A stretch of 64,000 nucleotides of DNA from Andrena cerasifolii (taxonomy: Eukaryota > Arthropoda > Insecta > Hymenoptera > Andrenidae). The position numbers and the translations under genes are program-made. Below, in pieces: positions 12,471 through 25,163 of the stretch. Position 1 is the first letter of the stretch. Each line of letters begins with the position of its first letter. A model generated the notes under the pieces. That model ran no database searches, had not been told where the DNA came from, and saw only the letters and a program-made list of their open reading frames with translations. The stretch lies in NCBI RefSeq assembly GCF_050908995.1, contig NC_135119.1, positions 24,953,001-25,017,000 of the forward strand, in the 5' to 3' direction.

Positions 12471-14258
12471 GTCACTTTTAATGCCTCCACCACCGGTCTC
12501 CGATATCCCAGATCGCAAGCGGTGGGACGTTTTTAATTTTAAGCAACTGATGAGCTCCGTGGAAAATAGGCACATGTCACGTATGCAGGAATTTTCGTCT
12601 CTTTGCGCCATTAATTGAGGAGTTGCAGTGGTAAACGATGTTAGTGACAGTAGTTCAAATTTTCTGTAGAATTCGTCACTCATTTTCTCACTTACATCGT
12701 TCATCACTCGTTTATAAAAAGATTAGTGCCGTGAATCTTCGGTGAACCCAGCAATCTTGCTGGCACTTTCATCGTTTTCACCACAGCGAAGGTTTTCACC
12801 CACGATTTTAGCTCTATCTTGCGATAGCTCCGTTCAAATCAATTATTCTACCTCATAACTTTTGCCACCGAAATTCACATCCTTTCTGCTAAAGACTTAT
12901 CTTTCATTTTTTTTTCGCGCTTACATCATTTACCATTTTAACTCCTCAATTCATCCCTACAACGCAGTGCAAGAAAGTCATAAAAAAAATTACGAAACGG
13001 TGGCATTTGCCTGTTTTCCACTGCGCCCCTAAATTTCAGATCGAGGTGATATTCCACATCGTCGTTTCTGCTTTTCATTTCGAATGAAATTCGCGCAGAT
13101 CTGCTTTTCCCGCGCCTTTAACGATTCCCCCAGCCTAAGAATAGCGAGGATGGAGTTGGCAGGAACTCGACGAAGGTTCGCGTGTTTACAACGGGGAAGT
13201 CCCGCAGCCAGGTTCAACGTTCTTGAGATTCGGGTGTAGCAGGGTTTCGGGAGGGACAGCCCCGTGGAAAGATTTCGACCGTTCCCATCGTGTAGCCTGG
13301 CTGACCAGCATTCAGATCAGCGACGTTGCGAAAAAGGGGCGGCAGAAGAAAGAGCCTCGCATTAACGACCCCGTTCACCTTGGGTTTTAGCATTCGCTAG
13401 CGAGGTTTCTGGCCCCTTCCAAGTGGCACATAGCCTGCCAGTCAGGAATCGAGTTGCATCCCTTGATCCTCATTGATCTTTCTTTTTTATTCCTGGTGTT
13501 TCCCCGCTTCTCTGTCTGCTCTCTTTGCTGCCGCTTCGAGGACGAAGGCCTCTCGAGACACTTTCGATTCCTCGCGCCCACACCGATGAACCTCCTCTTG
13601 CTACGGTTCCACTCGGGGTAACATTTGGTGATCTGTCGCTTTAGTTCGTTCAGGGTGTTGCAATGAGTTACGGTGAGGTGCTTCTCATTGCTCGCTGCTG
13701 GCAAACTTTTCGACAGATTTGGGCAGTGACAGAATAGAAAATTATTTAAATAAAGGATCGAATAAAAATGTTGCTCTCCTCTGCTCTTCGACAAGTCTTT
13801 CCTGGTTCTCTGTTCGTAAGTAAATTTCAGAGAAGTCTAAAGAAAGACAGCCTTTGATTAGATGACCTTCTGATATCAAACGTGAGATTACCGTTTTGCA
13901 ATGGGTACTTACTTTCTTCAGTTGTGTCTGTAACAAACACGAAGTGAATCATCAGATTTCTGACGCTAATCTTGTTGTTTGCTGCTACACATTTCTTTGC
14001 AAGAAACCAGAACAATATTTCATGGTTACGAGCTCGATATCTGTCAGCCCGAGCTGGGGTTTTCAGGAAACCCGTAAGTAGAGGACGTCAGAGAGGAATA
14101 TTCAAGATAACATCCGCGTGCGTCGAAACGGATGAGTGCCGACTGGGGGTGAGTGCCTGAAGCTGACCAGTGTGTGGCAGAAGCGTCCTTCCAGTTGGTC
14201 TCCGGAGAAATTATAGAGAGCCTGCGAAGAGTTTAACGAGCTTAGAAAGTAGCTACTG
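12471..14258. other. Unassigned intergenic sequence
   Basis: The 135-residue minus-strand open frame at 13387-13794 has no recognisable domain. No repeat identified. Confidence 0.45.
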
Positions 14259-14262
14259 TTAA

Positions 14263-14513
14263 TCCTCATCCGTCCCTTGTATCAATTTGACACGAACGCA
14301 AGTGTACGCAGTGCACGTCGCGATAACTGTATAATGCAGTGTGCTCTGCATATCGATATATTATTCGCGAACGATGCGAACAATCGTATGCCTGAATATA
14401 CAGAAATTTGCAAAGTCAACTATTTATATTTTCATTGAATTGATTATTTTACCATTGTGCCATTTTGACACCAAGAGAGAAATTCAGTTGGGAAACTGAG
14501 GGACGGATGAGGG
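14263..14513. mobile_element. TTAA-flanked MITE (251 bp)
   Basis: The left end TCCTCATCCGTCCCTTG mirrors the right end ...GAGGGACGGATGAGGG. Flanks are TTAA (14259-14262) and TTGA (14514-14517, one change). TTTGACAC recurs in both arms. Confidence 0.7.
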
Positions 14514-14661
14514 TTGAAACAAATCTTGCACAGCATAATAATAGAGGGTAGTATTCAGAATAATCTACTCCAAAACTATCGAGCTAAAAGCGACGGAAAA
14601 CACCTTCTTTGGTCTTTTAAGGGCAAGCAGGGAAAGTGTATGCTTGTGAGTTGCCATTTAA

Positions 14662-15203
14662 GGGATCATTCTACTTTGTTCGGTCGAAGAATTACGTATA
14701 ATGAAATAAATCTTTTTGGAATTATTAAGCTACTCTTATATTACAGAAATTATATAAAAAGATTTTCCTGAATTTGTTTTAAATGTCTTTTTACAGCGTC
14801 AGTATGACATCTTAAAAAAGATGTAGGTATCTTCGTGGAGCATGTGATTGCCCCACTCAGGCTTATCTGAAACAAAAAATTCGAAAAGATTCTTAATCTG
14901 TATGAGTGTCGCTATCGCCCGTAGCTGAAATAACAATTTTTGTCGAAAAATAACCGAGAAAAAGGGTGTTTCGTCAAACTTGTTTTCAAACTGGCGCGTT
15001 TTCAATCAAAATTATTAATTGAGCTACGGGCGATAGAAAAACATTTAAAACAAATTATAAAAAAATTCTTAATATTTTTGTGTATAATATAACAGTAACC
15101 TAGTAAACACCAAAAAGATTTATTTAATTATATGTTAAATTCACTCAGCAAAAAATCTTTAAAAATAGTTTTATTTGTCAGCCGATCAAAGTAAAATGAC
15201 CCC
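14662..15203. mobile_element. Palindromic TTAA MITE, family P1 copy A (542 bp)
   Basis: TTAA at 14658-14661 and 15204-15207. The left arm (GGGATCATTCTACTTTG...AATAAATCTTTTTGG...) is mirrored by the right arm (...CCAAAAAGATTTATT...CAAAGTAAAATGACCCC). The same arms appear at 29251-29919. Confidence 0.8.
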
Positions 15204-15207
15204 TTAA

Positions 15208-16558
15208 TAGGCGTTTATGGTCCGTGTTTTACAGAATATAAAAATGCTTGTTCCAGCAAAACTAAGCATAATCGTAGGTACCTACATATGGATATACAAT
15301 TTTTTTAAATTATTTTGATGAGTAGAACCGATCCTGAAGAAATGTCCCACATTTCCATAGGTAAACACGTGTCTTCCCTTCCAGTCCTTCAGATTACTCC
15401 CCATTACAAAACCCTCTGTTGAACATACATATTTCTTCCTCCCATCAGATGCTCCCAGACCCAACATTAGACTACATCTTCCCTACAATAACTCCACGAG
15501 TAAAGCGTACCTCCGAGAATTCTCCGAACAAAAAATGACGCCGACTCACCTTTCACAACGACGTCACCATCAGCGTCCACCTGATTGCGCGACGAACGGT
15601 AGCGATTTCAGTAATAATCCCGTGGCCCTCGAAAAGAAACGGGTCCAAGCTACCTGCTGGACCAATTCGACCATGGAACAAATTCCAATGCGACAACTGC
15701 CACGCTTTAATTGCCCACGGTGGTTATAATCGTGCGGGGCGCAATTAGAGGCAGGCGAAAATTATTCAACGTCCCTTCCCATGTCATCGCCAGACGTCCA
15801 AGGATGAGCGTTTATCCCCGTCTTCCACGCGGATTCTCTGGAAGCCTCAATGACTCACGGACGTTAATTTACGTTCCACTTTCACTTGGAATTCCCCTTA
15901 AGCGTTCTTTAAGAGCGTGGAGTCCGGGCCGCGGACATGGGGCGCGAGAAAAGGACGAGACAGCCCGGCTCACGATTAAGTAACATATTCGATGGGAAGA
16001 AGGGAAACGTTACTTCGCGAGGAAATTATGATCGTTCGAATTGCAATTGTCGCAGCGACTCGTCCCAGAGGAAAGTCCCTCGGGGCTGGAAAGATCCACG
16101 TTATCGTTACCACTAAATCACCGCTCCCGCGGGTGGAACATCGAAGTTCGAGCTCTAGCGGCGGGATGCTTGGCGCAGAAGTTTCGTAAGCGTCGTCCTT
16201 GCCGAAACCGCAATTACGCTGATGCTCGCCGAGTTTCCTCGGAGGCGAAGGTTTCGTCTTCGCGCCGGGCCCGCAGTTTCCTTGATGTTCGTCTAATTAA
16301 TTTCCCGCAACGCTATTCATCGAAGGCGAACGTGGACGAGCAGAGCTCGATAGTTCCCCCAGGGACGATCGCGCTTCGATTACACGCCGACAACATCGTT
16401 CAGAGGCGGCTAGGCTGTGTCTCTGTAAACGCGGGATTGTTACGTCGAGTTCCTCGCGTAAGGGACCCGGTTATCGCGTTTACAGCCGTCCGCGTGGTCC
16501 GCTAGGTATTTCGAGAGGCAAGGATAACCGGCCCGACTGAAACGCTGTTCTTCTTTCC
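15208..16558. other. Upstream flank of ELO-1 start exon
   Basis: CpG-rich from about 15700 and open in several frames without motifs. May be intron or proximal regulatory DNA of ELO-1. Confidence 0.45.
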
Positions 16559-16560
16559 AG

Positions 16561-16589
16561 ATCTATCGCTCCAGGACGCAGCGGGGACA
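16561..16589 (+). other. 5' UTR part of the ELO-1 start exon
   Basis: A pyrimidine-rich tract ending TTTCCAG at 16560 is a convincing acceptor. The 29 bases to the ATG at 16590 are then leader sequence spliced from an exon further upstream. Confidence 0.6.
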
Positions 16590-19570
16590 ATGTCGGGCAT
16601 CGTGGAGTGGTACAAAGACCTGATGTACAACAGAAATGGTAACGATCATTAGTATCGGTTGACGATCGTGGGAGGTTCCGTGGTATACTAACGAACAGGT
16701 GTCCCTTTCAGATCCGAGGACGAATGATTGGTTCCTTGTGTCTGGGCCAGGACCTCTGCTGATGATCGTGGTTAGCTATGTCTACTTCAGCATATCCGCC
16801 GGACCCAGGTACATGAGGGATAAGAAGCCTTATGACTTGAGGAACGTCATGATAGTGTACAATTTTTCACAAGTGCTGGCCAGCATGTACCTGGTCTACG
16901 AGGGACTGAACAGCGGCTGGCTAGGGGATTACAATTTCTACTGCCAGCCAGTCGACTATTCGAACGACCCTCAAGCTCTCAGGGTACGGTAATAAACGAC
17001 TGTGTCCCAGGACCGGGGGTCCCTTCTCTCCAGGGGTCGCATGAAACTGTTGACTTTTATAAATAAAAGTTATTTATCGAACTGTTAACTTTCAAACCAT
17101 TTCTTGTCTGCTTTCAGTTAACTTTGTACGTTGAGATTTTAATACTGTGGTAAGAGTTCAGTTGCAACGGTTATTTTATGTTCGATGAATAAAAATTCTG
17201 GAGGATCGTATATTTTTTAATAGATAGCTAAGGGAAAAATATAAAAGTTAGAGAGAGTTTTTTAGTTAGTATTATTTGAAGAATTGGAGGTAGGATAAAT
17301 GTAGGAGAGAAAGCATATTGTGATTTTTATATGAGGCATTGAAAGCAAAAACGTACTAACCCACATTGAAACAAAATTAATTTTTCCTCTTTTATATGAT
17401 TAGTAGAAACTAATGGAATACATTATTGCTACTAACTCAATTTCGCGAAAAATGTGGGTTAGTCCGTTTTTGCTCTCAGTGCCTGAAAGTTTCAACTTCA
17501 GATCTATCTACACCGCAATATTTTCAGGAAATCTGCTTGTCACAATTCACTTTTTCAGAGAGGAACAGATGCTCCTGTTTAACTCTTAGAACTTTTTTCT
17601 ACTTTAAAGGAAATAAAAGTTCCTTGTTTACAGAGAGATGTATGAAATAAAAGTTTCAGTTAATACACTGCATTTTATAGCAGTTTTCTCGGCACAGACA
17701 CGATAACAGTCATAAAATTACAGTTATTTGATAATTCATTGAAAATGTTAACAGTTTCATTCGACCTCCGCTTCTTTCCTTTCCTTGTTGTTCCCTTGTC
17801 AAAGGGGGAGGTTTTCCAGCAGGAAAGTAAATCCCTCCAGGCGACGGCCCTTCAGTTAACAGTGGCATCGATGCGGAATGTACACACCGTTCCGCGTGAG
17901 TCGTATTAAATACGCGTCGAAACAAAGAAATATGAAAATTGATAGATTCTTTCAAGGATAGTAGGTTCCAGAGATTTCTGTTTTATTTAAATCTCGGCGT
18001 GGACTTGCGTTCCTGCGTTTGCTGGTTCGACTTGTTTCGCGACGACTCAGCTTTCCCGGAACTAATGACAACAATTTATAGCAACGACGTGTTCGTTCGT
18101 TGAGGAGTAATTACACCTACGCCGTGTGTCTCGGCCGTGACAATCGGGGTACTTTGCAACTAATAACGAAAGTTTTGCTTACATAAGTGTACGTCGAAAT
18201 TATTAAGAACACCTGTAGCTTGCCTCCATCGTAGAAACATTGACAGACTTAACCCTTAGCATCATAGTGCAACGCCCATTTGGGTCCTTTTTTATGAACT
18301 CTAAAGTGCTTCACTATTACCATATGTAACAAGTGTCCTTACAGCAGAAACACATCCCTAGAATTTGTCCTGTGGTACACTGTCTCGTATTATTAATTAC
18401 AACTCTTAGTTTCGCCGGGACCACCAAAGGTACCAGATAAATGGTAATTCTTTCTCTCGGTTATTTTGGCTTTCCATCTCGAATAAACTTGATGTCGAGC
18501 ATAATAATTTATATAACACTTGTTGGAAATTACTCCACAGAGGTAGACAATTAATGTCACACTATAAACACAACTATGGTTTATTATACGAACAATGCAC
18601 AGTGTATCCACGTACTAGTGTTATTTTATAAAGTATAAAGGTATACAAGAAATAAGAACTTAAATTGACGAGTCAGAACACGATATGCACGACGTGGTCG
18701 CATTTCTTAAACTTTACGTTTCGGCCAAGACCCTTCGCCCTCCCCTTCTTCCTAGTTTGGGGAAACGCTGCCCCTTAAGACTAAAAACCCTTACGGTGAG
18801 AATCGTTGAACTCCAACAACACTAGCGTAACATTTCGCAACACCAAGCATTAGCTTAACATTTCAATACATAGGTGCCATTGTGCACGATGTAACAGCGG
18901 GGTTATATCCATATTTATTCATTTATATAAAAAATTGTTGCACTAAAAATTTTTTCTATTTTTCCATTCACCTTTTATTTTTATACTCGGCATATTTCCG
19001 CCAGAAGTTTCTTAAGATGGGTCCGCTCGTGACTTGCAGATGTGCAGAGCTGTGCACGTCTACTTCCTGTGCAAGTTGGTGGAGCTCCTAGACACAGTGT
19101 TCTTCGTTCTGCGGAAGAAGAACCGTCAGATCAGCGGCCTGCACGTCTACCACCACGGCATGATGCCGATCTGCGCCTGGATCGGCTGCAGGTTCCTCCC
19201 GAACGGCCACGGCACCCTCCTAGGAGTTATCAACGCGTTTATACACGTGATCATGTACACCTACTACATGCTCTCGTCGATGGGGCCGCATATGAACAAG
19301 TACCTCTGGTGGAAGAGGCACCTCACGTCCCTGCAGCTCATCCAGTTCAGCATCATCTTCGCGCACAACGCGCAGGTGCTGTTCAACGGGTGCGACTACC
19401 CGAAGGTGATCGCGTTCCTGCTCTCTCTGAACGCGGCCATCTTCATCTACATGTTCGGCTCGTTCTACGTGGAGAATTACACCAAGGCGGACCGGCGGGC
19501 AAAGGCGAAAGAAAGCGACGGGCTTTCGAACGGGACCAGCGGCGTTACGGTCGACAAGAAAGCGGAATGA
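16590..19570 (+). CDS. ELO-1: very-long-chain fatty acid elongase (ELOVL family), 3 coding exons, 283 aa
   Basis: Condensing enzyme (3-ketoacyl-CoA synthase) of ER fatty acid elongation, adding malonyl-CoA carbons to a long acyl-CoA. Coding exons are 16590-16638, 16712-16983 and 19040-19570, with introns of 73 and 2056 nt, all GT-AG, in phases 1 and 0. The joined frame is open. Visible are DPRTNDWFL at the exon 1/2 join, CQPVDYSN late in exon 2, LLDTVFFVLRKK near residues 123-134, HVYHH at 142-146 (the HxxHH box) and NAFIHVIMYTYY at 172-183. Several hydrophobic segments fit a polytopic ER protein. The C-terminus KKAE is a KKXX retrieval signal. The third exon is unbroken, whereas the paralogues carry one or two introns in the same stretch. 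An acceptor at 16559-16560 just before the ATG exon implies an upstream leader exon. Family assignment is firm; substrate chain length and subfamily are unknown. Confidence 0.95.
17334..17487. mobile_element. Short palindromic MITE in ELO-1 intron 2, family P2 copy A (about 154 bp)
   Basis: AGGCATTGAAAGCAAAAACG...CTAACCCACA is mirrored by TGTGGGTTAG...GTTTTTGCTCTCAGTGCCT. The same element is found in opposite orientation at 21575-21733. It lies inside the 2056-nt second intron of ELO-1. Confidence 0.75.
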
Positions 19571-20066
19571 GGCGAGCATTCGGCACAGCCCTCCGTACAG
19601 TGTTCTTCGAGGATCGCGGACCGCCCTGATCAGAGGACTCGTTCATGTTCAGTAGCTGTTAAATGCTTGCCGTCGGCTGCTCGATACATGCGTTCGTTTC
19701 CTGGCAATTCGGAGCAAAATCTTCGATCTTTCAGCAAAGATTAAGTTAAGAACGAGAGCGTGTTAAAGCGTGATTCTTTTCCCCCTTTGAATTGGTTTAC
19801 AAAGGCGGAGCTGACTTTTGAAGATGTCGAAGCGCCTGTTAATATTTTACGTACCTAGGAATTGCGCGCTCGTGTTTCTGTAATCGTTTCAGCAGCGATG
19901 CCTCGTACAGAAGTTCTAATCATCTTTATTACTACCATTATTTTCTCATCTCTGTGATTCTTTCATCTTCTCCCGAACGAGAATTCCTCTTGCAGCTCTG
20001 TCTTCGCCGTACACGTGACCTCTGTACACGCGGTCCGTGTGCCGAAGCAGAGTCGGGCATTATTCG
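19571..20066 (+). other. Presumed 3' UTR of ELO-1
   Basis: From the stop codon to the first AATAAA. No open frame with motifs. Confidence 0.45.
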
Positions 20067-20072
20067 AATAAA
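20067..20072 (+). promoter_or_regulatory. Candidate polyadenylation signal of ELO-1
   Basis: The first AATAAA after the ELO-1 stop, 497 bases downstream. It would give a 3' UTR of about 0.5 kb. Confidence 0.45.
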
Positions 20073-20464
20073 CTTCGATTCGATAATTAATAATCGAACA
20101 ACCTTCGAATAAGAATTGTGAATAAAATGAAGTTATTCGAGAATAACGAATACATTTTTAATCCTGCGAAACCCTTATTTGAATAACTGGAATAATAAAA
20201 ATTTATTCGCATAATGCCCAACTCTCTGCTTAACGAACGCGTTCGAAACCCCCGCGTTACGGTGAACGCGTCGATGGCCTCGACAAGAAGCACGAAGTCG
20301 ATACCGAACGATAACCAGTCGATTCGAAGCGTCGATAACAAGGGAATCGCTCGATCACGGACGACAGTGGCTATCGATCGACCGCCTCGATCATCGATCT
20401 CGCGCAACGAAATCGATCATCGGTCGATAAAACAGAACAGAAATCTTCTTTTGTATGAATCGAA

Positions 20465-20483
20465 AATAATAATAATAATAATA
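20465..20483. repeat. (AAT)n microsatellite
   Basis: Six ATA/AAT units on the plus strand. Best read as the 3' simple-repeat tail of the adjoining minus-strand non-LTR copy. Confidence 0.7.
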
Positions 20484-21113
20484 GTGTATTTGACGGAAGT
20501 AAAATCCACTTATACAGGGTTTTACTTTTTTAAGTAACGACAAACCCTTAAGCAATAAAGCCCTTCAGTATAGAGGTTTACATCGCAGATATTGTAGACA
20601 TTCCACGGCTAATCAGGATACACCCGTCACCTGGGTTGATCCCCTTAAAGCAGACAAATTTTTAGATTTAAAAGTGCGCAGGGAATCGGCAAAAATATCA
20701 TCGTATAACGCCATCCGGTTAGCTGTATCACAGACTCTGTTTATCCGATCGGTCTCCGACAGATTCGATCTAAAGAACCTGACACGAAAAAGGTGTTTGC
20801 AACGGAGTGCCCTAGACTGAGCGGCGAGCCCCACCAGACCTAGAATATCAGGGCAGTCAAGCTCATCGTGCAGCAAATTTCGCAAGAATGTGAGATCAAG
20901 AACAGATCTGCGGTCTTCCAAGGTGTCCATTTTTAAAAGAGACAAAGTAGTACTGTAGTCATGATCCGAGTAAGCCATACTTCTGCCCAGCAAGAAGCTG
21001 GGGTGCCGGAGAAATTTGCGCTGTACCCTTTCCAACATTACCCTGCATTTCGCCTGATGGGGAGCCCAAATTACAATAGCATACTCCAGCCGCGACCTGA
21101 CCAAAGCACTATA
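20465..21113 (-). mobile_element. 5'-truncated non-LTR retrotransposon with a TTA-repeat tail
   Basis: On the minus strand, 21113-20613 is open from YSALVRSRLEYAIVIWAP through ERVQRKFLRH and TLEDRRSVLDLTFLRNL to a stop. This is the segment following the RT palm of insect non-LTR elements (jockey/CR1-like). A stop at 21114-21116 and no upstream RT motifs show 5' truncation, usual for LINEs. About 130 bases after the stop the element ends in a (TTA)n tract (plus strand AAT repeat, 20465-20483), probably its 3' tail. Confidence 0.75.
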
Positions 21114-21171
21114 CTATATATAGCGGAACGTGCCCACCCCCCTGAAGTCAGCTGAACATCTCTAGACCCCT

Positions 21172-21433
21172 TAGAGTATATACTACTGAAGGTCTCATTG
21201 CCTTATGTCTCCTGTCCTCGAAACTGTCGCCAACATCACGCGAGAGAGAAAGACATGTGCGAGCTGGTGCGAGTAAGAGGTGTACACTGGCGCATGCGTA
21301 TTGCGAGCGATTGGGAGTCCCTCGTTCTACCCCTCTCGCTCGCACCATCGAGAAAGTATCTCTTTCTCTCTCGCACGATGTTGGCGACAGTTTTGGGATC
21401 TCAATGAGACCGCTATGTGTATATGCTCTAAGT
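21172..21433. mobile_element. Palindromic MITE (about 262 bp)
   Basis: TTAGAGTATATAC...GGTCTCATTG at the left mirrors CAATGAGACC...GTATATGCTCTAA at the right. An inner pair, ACTGTCGCCAACATC with GCGAGAGAGAAAGA, is also mirrored. It lies directly beside the truncated retrotransposon. No clear target duplication. Confidence 0.7.
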
Positions 21434-21574
21434 TAAACCCATGAGTCCTAGTAGCCGCTCCTGAGATGTTTCGGATATGCTGGGCTCGTCAACAACTCTG
21501 ATATTGTATATTTTTGTAGACGATTATGTAACGCGTGTACATACATACACATAGTCGAGGTACGAATTCGAATT

Positions 21575-21733
21575 GAGGCATTGAGAGCAAAAACTGACGA
21601 ACCCACAGTCCTTGCGAAATTGAGTTAGTAGCAATAATGTATTACTATATGTAGGATGTAATAATCATATAAAATAGGAAATATTATTCTTTTTTTTGTA
21701 ATGCGAGTTAGTCCATTTTCCTCTGAATGCCTG
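21575..21733. mobile_element. Short palindromic MITE, family P2 copy B (about 159 bp)
   Basis: AGGCATTGAGAGCAAAAACTGACGAACCCACA and the mirror GCGAGTTAGTCC...AATGCCT. It shares GCGAAATTGAGTTAGTAGCAATAATG in reverse complement with the copy in ELO-1 intron 2. Confidence 0.7.
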
Positions 21734-23820
21734 AATTATTCTACGCAAGAGAAGTTCCTCGCTATGAATGCGAGTTGCGGGAGACGGAATTCATTAGCAA
21801 TCGCACAGATCGTTTCGACCACCGAAAAAGTATTCCGAATTTTCCGAGCACTGATCGACTGCGTCTCGTAGTAAAGAAATCATGTTTCTAACGTTTATTT
21901 CTTCGGTGCGATTTATCATTTGTATTCAGAGCGCGTAAGCGACACGCATGCCTGCGCTGTATTAAACTTAATGTCCATTCCTTCTTTCATAATTACGATA
22001 CACGAAGCAGAAATAAACGTAAACTAAATTACAGTCGACCGTGTGCAAGCTTGCAGCAACCTCAAGAGAGCGAATAGAAGCTTGCATCGCATACTCGACT
22101 GCCTCTATGCCATTCGAACTTTAATTATTTCCAAACTTCATCACCCTACACAGCTTGGACCATCTACATCAGCTAGGCCAGTACCTTAGGTACATCAGGA
22201 CCAACAATAGAAAAGCACAGCTCTACCAACTTTCTCTTGGGATCCTCGACAACTTTTAGCAGAAAGGATGCAACTCAATGGGTGAACTGGATCAAAGGCA
22301 ACGACACCCCTTTCTTCCAGAGTCCAGCCACTTTGGAGCGTCTCATATGTCTCTGACGGTACCTCCCGTCGAATCGTTCGTTCACTCGATTCCATCGGCG
22401 CTCCCGACTTTCCGCGTCAACTTTAAATCCTGACCCATCGAGGCAAATAATACCTCGGTCGTCGAATACCAGCGCGATCATCAATTATTCATTGGCAGAC
22501 GTTCATTCGTCGTCAGGGTCATGACCGTGGGACCCACGGGACCTCTTCATCCGCTTCGCACTAAAAATGCCATTCATCGACATTGACAGTATTGTCCATG
22601 GAAATTAGACGGGGCTCGTGATCCGCGCGTCAAGAAGGACCAGCCCAGCGATACGAGATGTCATCGGATGGACGTGGAGAATTCATGGCGAAAGAGACGC
22701 TGTCGAGTAGGTCCGGGCCGGATCCAATAACTCCGAAGGGTTGCTAAGCGATCTTCCCACGTAATTCACATTGCGCGTGTGGTAGGACTTCGTATATAAA
22801 CCGAGAGGTCTCTTGTGGCATTGCAAAGTGTCGCTGAACACTCTTACAATTCTTTACAAAAGGCAAGTACGGTATGCGTCAAAAGTTGCCGCACTCTGAG
22901 TTTCATAATTTATTACAGTGGGGTGAGAAGCAGCGAAGAAAGCATGATACCTTCCTTAGTATTCATGAGAATGGCTCTCTCACAGTTGAATGCTGCAAGT
23001 GTCCACTGTTTTCGTTAAAACAGAAGTTCAACCGTCGAACAACAATAAATTATTCAACTCTGAGGCCGTGAACTTTTGATATAGATTATATAGACTGTAT
23101 TAAGGCCGTCGCGTATTTTGGCCAGCGTGGCGATACGAAGAGAAAGACTTGCAAAGGGGGCAGCTACCTTCCCCCCTGGCTTTTGAGAAAAAAATCACTT
23201 ATTTTTAATTCATATTTATTAAGTTTATACTAGAAACAAGTGAATATTTTTAAATTTCGGCTTTAAATTTTTATTTAAATTGGCACTACAAAATGGGTGA
23301 AAAAAGCAAGAGCTTGTCTACCCGCACCGCGTGTTTACAGGCTTTAAAAAGGTCTGAAAGGTATTTTGAAAAAGGTGGGGGTTGAAGGGTACAGAGCCCA
23401 CAAATTGTTTTCGCCACGCTCAGTTACACGAGCTCAGGGTCGTTATCGATTCCTCGCGCGCGTAGGTTGCAAGTATATTATATTACGCTTGAATTTCCAT
23501 CGGCGATACGTTATTAAAGTTTCTTCCGCGGAATTCGTCGTCAAAGACAGAGCTGCGCGCGCCCGATGCAGATCACTGGCGAGGCTTCTCGGCGCGGGGG
23601 ACCGCTCTGAAGCTCGCTTTCGAAAACAAAAAACGGAGATCAGGCTTGCTCCCCGGAAACGGCGTGTGACGTATGAATTTGATGAATTGTGACATTACAG
23701 CCGGGACACAGTCCGTGCACGAGCGATATTCGTGTCACGCTGATACAGGGATTCGGCACACCATTTAACTATCTTTCATCAAATTTGCTGCAACTAAAAA
23801 GATCGACAGTTTTTTCGATG
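21734..23820. other. Unassigned intergenic sequence
   Basis: Nothing recognised. A 108-residue open frame at 23366-23692 lacks family features. Confidence 0.5.
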
Positions 23821-23822
23821 TA

Positions 23823-24408
23823 GGGGAGACCGGGACTAGTTGATACAGACGAATTATCTCGACACCGTATATATGCAGCTCCATTTCAGCGAGATATGTG
23901 AAGATTGTTGTCCAATTGTTTCCTACGATCCAGTGTACGTGTGTGTACATTGACGTTAACAATCGTTTTTTAACTGTTTTCTTTACTATAGAGAAACAGT
24001 AAATAGTTTTGATACACCCAAATTGATCGTCAAATTAACATTTTTTCATTCATTTTGTCTGTATTTTCTCAAGTTTCTGCTCACTGTATATTAAAGAGGA
24101 AGGATCAAAGTATATTTTAGCATATTTGTTATTAAGTAATTAATTAAAATAAAAAATGAAAAAATTGAAAACAGAATAGCGTATCAACTAGCCTCGCAGA
24201 GGGGTAAATTGATACATTTTACCTTCATCCAAATAACATTTTTTCATTCATTTTGTATGTATTTTCTCAACTCTTCATTTACAATATATTAAAGAGGAAG
24301 GATCAAAGTATATTTTGGCATATTTGTTATTAAGTAATTAATTCAAATACAAAATGAAAAAAAATTGAAAACAGAATAACGTATCAACTACCTAGCCCCG
24401 GTCTCCCC
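23823..24408. mobile_element. TA-flanked MITE with internal tandem duplication (586 bp)
   Basis: Ends GGGGAGACCGGGACTAG and the mirror CTAGCCCCGGTCTCCCC, with GTATCAACTA next to each end, flanked by TA at 23821-23822 and 24409-24410. TA duplication fits the Tc1/mariner group. Inside, a unit of about 197 bp (24032-24228) is repeated directly after itself to 24393, sharing GAGGAAGGATCAAAGTATATTTT and TTGTTATTAAGTAATTAATT. Confidence 0.75.
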
Positions 24409-24410
24409 TA

Positions 24411-25163
24411 CAATCGATGGGGTAGAAGGGTGGTTTTCGTAGGAGGATTTATACTCGAAAGTTGCGCGAAACTGTGAATAGAAAACTGCAGGAACGGGGA
24501 TCATTGAATGAAATTGGAGAAACGTCACCTGATTCGAAATCTTTCCTTTAGTCAGGTGCATAAACGGTGACCATAAAGTACTGTTGCCTTTTTTTTTGCG
24601 ATTTATGAACGTTGAACGAATGAGGGATCGAAGCTCGGCTACTTTGCATAAGCACTCAACGGTGCTGTGTCGTAATCGATATTCCGTCTTTTTCGCGGAA
24701 TGTGTGGTAATACTTGATTGTATGGAAATATCAGCGACACACGAAGTATACTATATCCGACGAGCGATTGTGTCCGATCAATGTCTGGTCCCTTCACAAC
24801 AATTTCATCCCACTCCCTCGCATTAGCTACTTTCCTTCTTGCCGATAATACTGCGAAAAGCGACTGATCTTGACCTTTCTCAGCACGTCGCGTCGTCTTC
24901 CACCTTGGTAACGTGTTATACTGTATAATACACGAATTATTACTTATTTTTTAACATTTTCTTATGTCTACCCTCAACTTCATTTTTTGGCAAATACTCT
25001 GCACTCTCCTGGTGTCACACTGGTGATTTACTGGTTTTTCTTTTAACAAGTTTAGTACTTAAAATAAGTACTTAAGTTTAGTAGTTAAAATTACTTGTTT
25101 TGTCATTTCTTATAATCGTTACTCATTTTCAGTGTATCGTATTTTCTCCATTTTTTTCGTGAC
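24411..25163. other. Unassigned intergenic sequence
   Basis: AT-rich; nothing recognised before the Tc1 remnants. Confidence 0.5.

Noticed and set aside
19042..19629. 195-residue open frame overlapping ELO-1 exon 3, and the antisense frame at 19220-19579
   Set aside because: Shadows of the ELO-1 frame caused by GC-rich third positions; Arg/Pro/His-rich without domain features.
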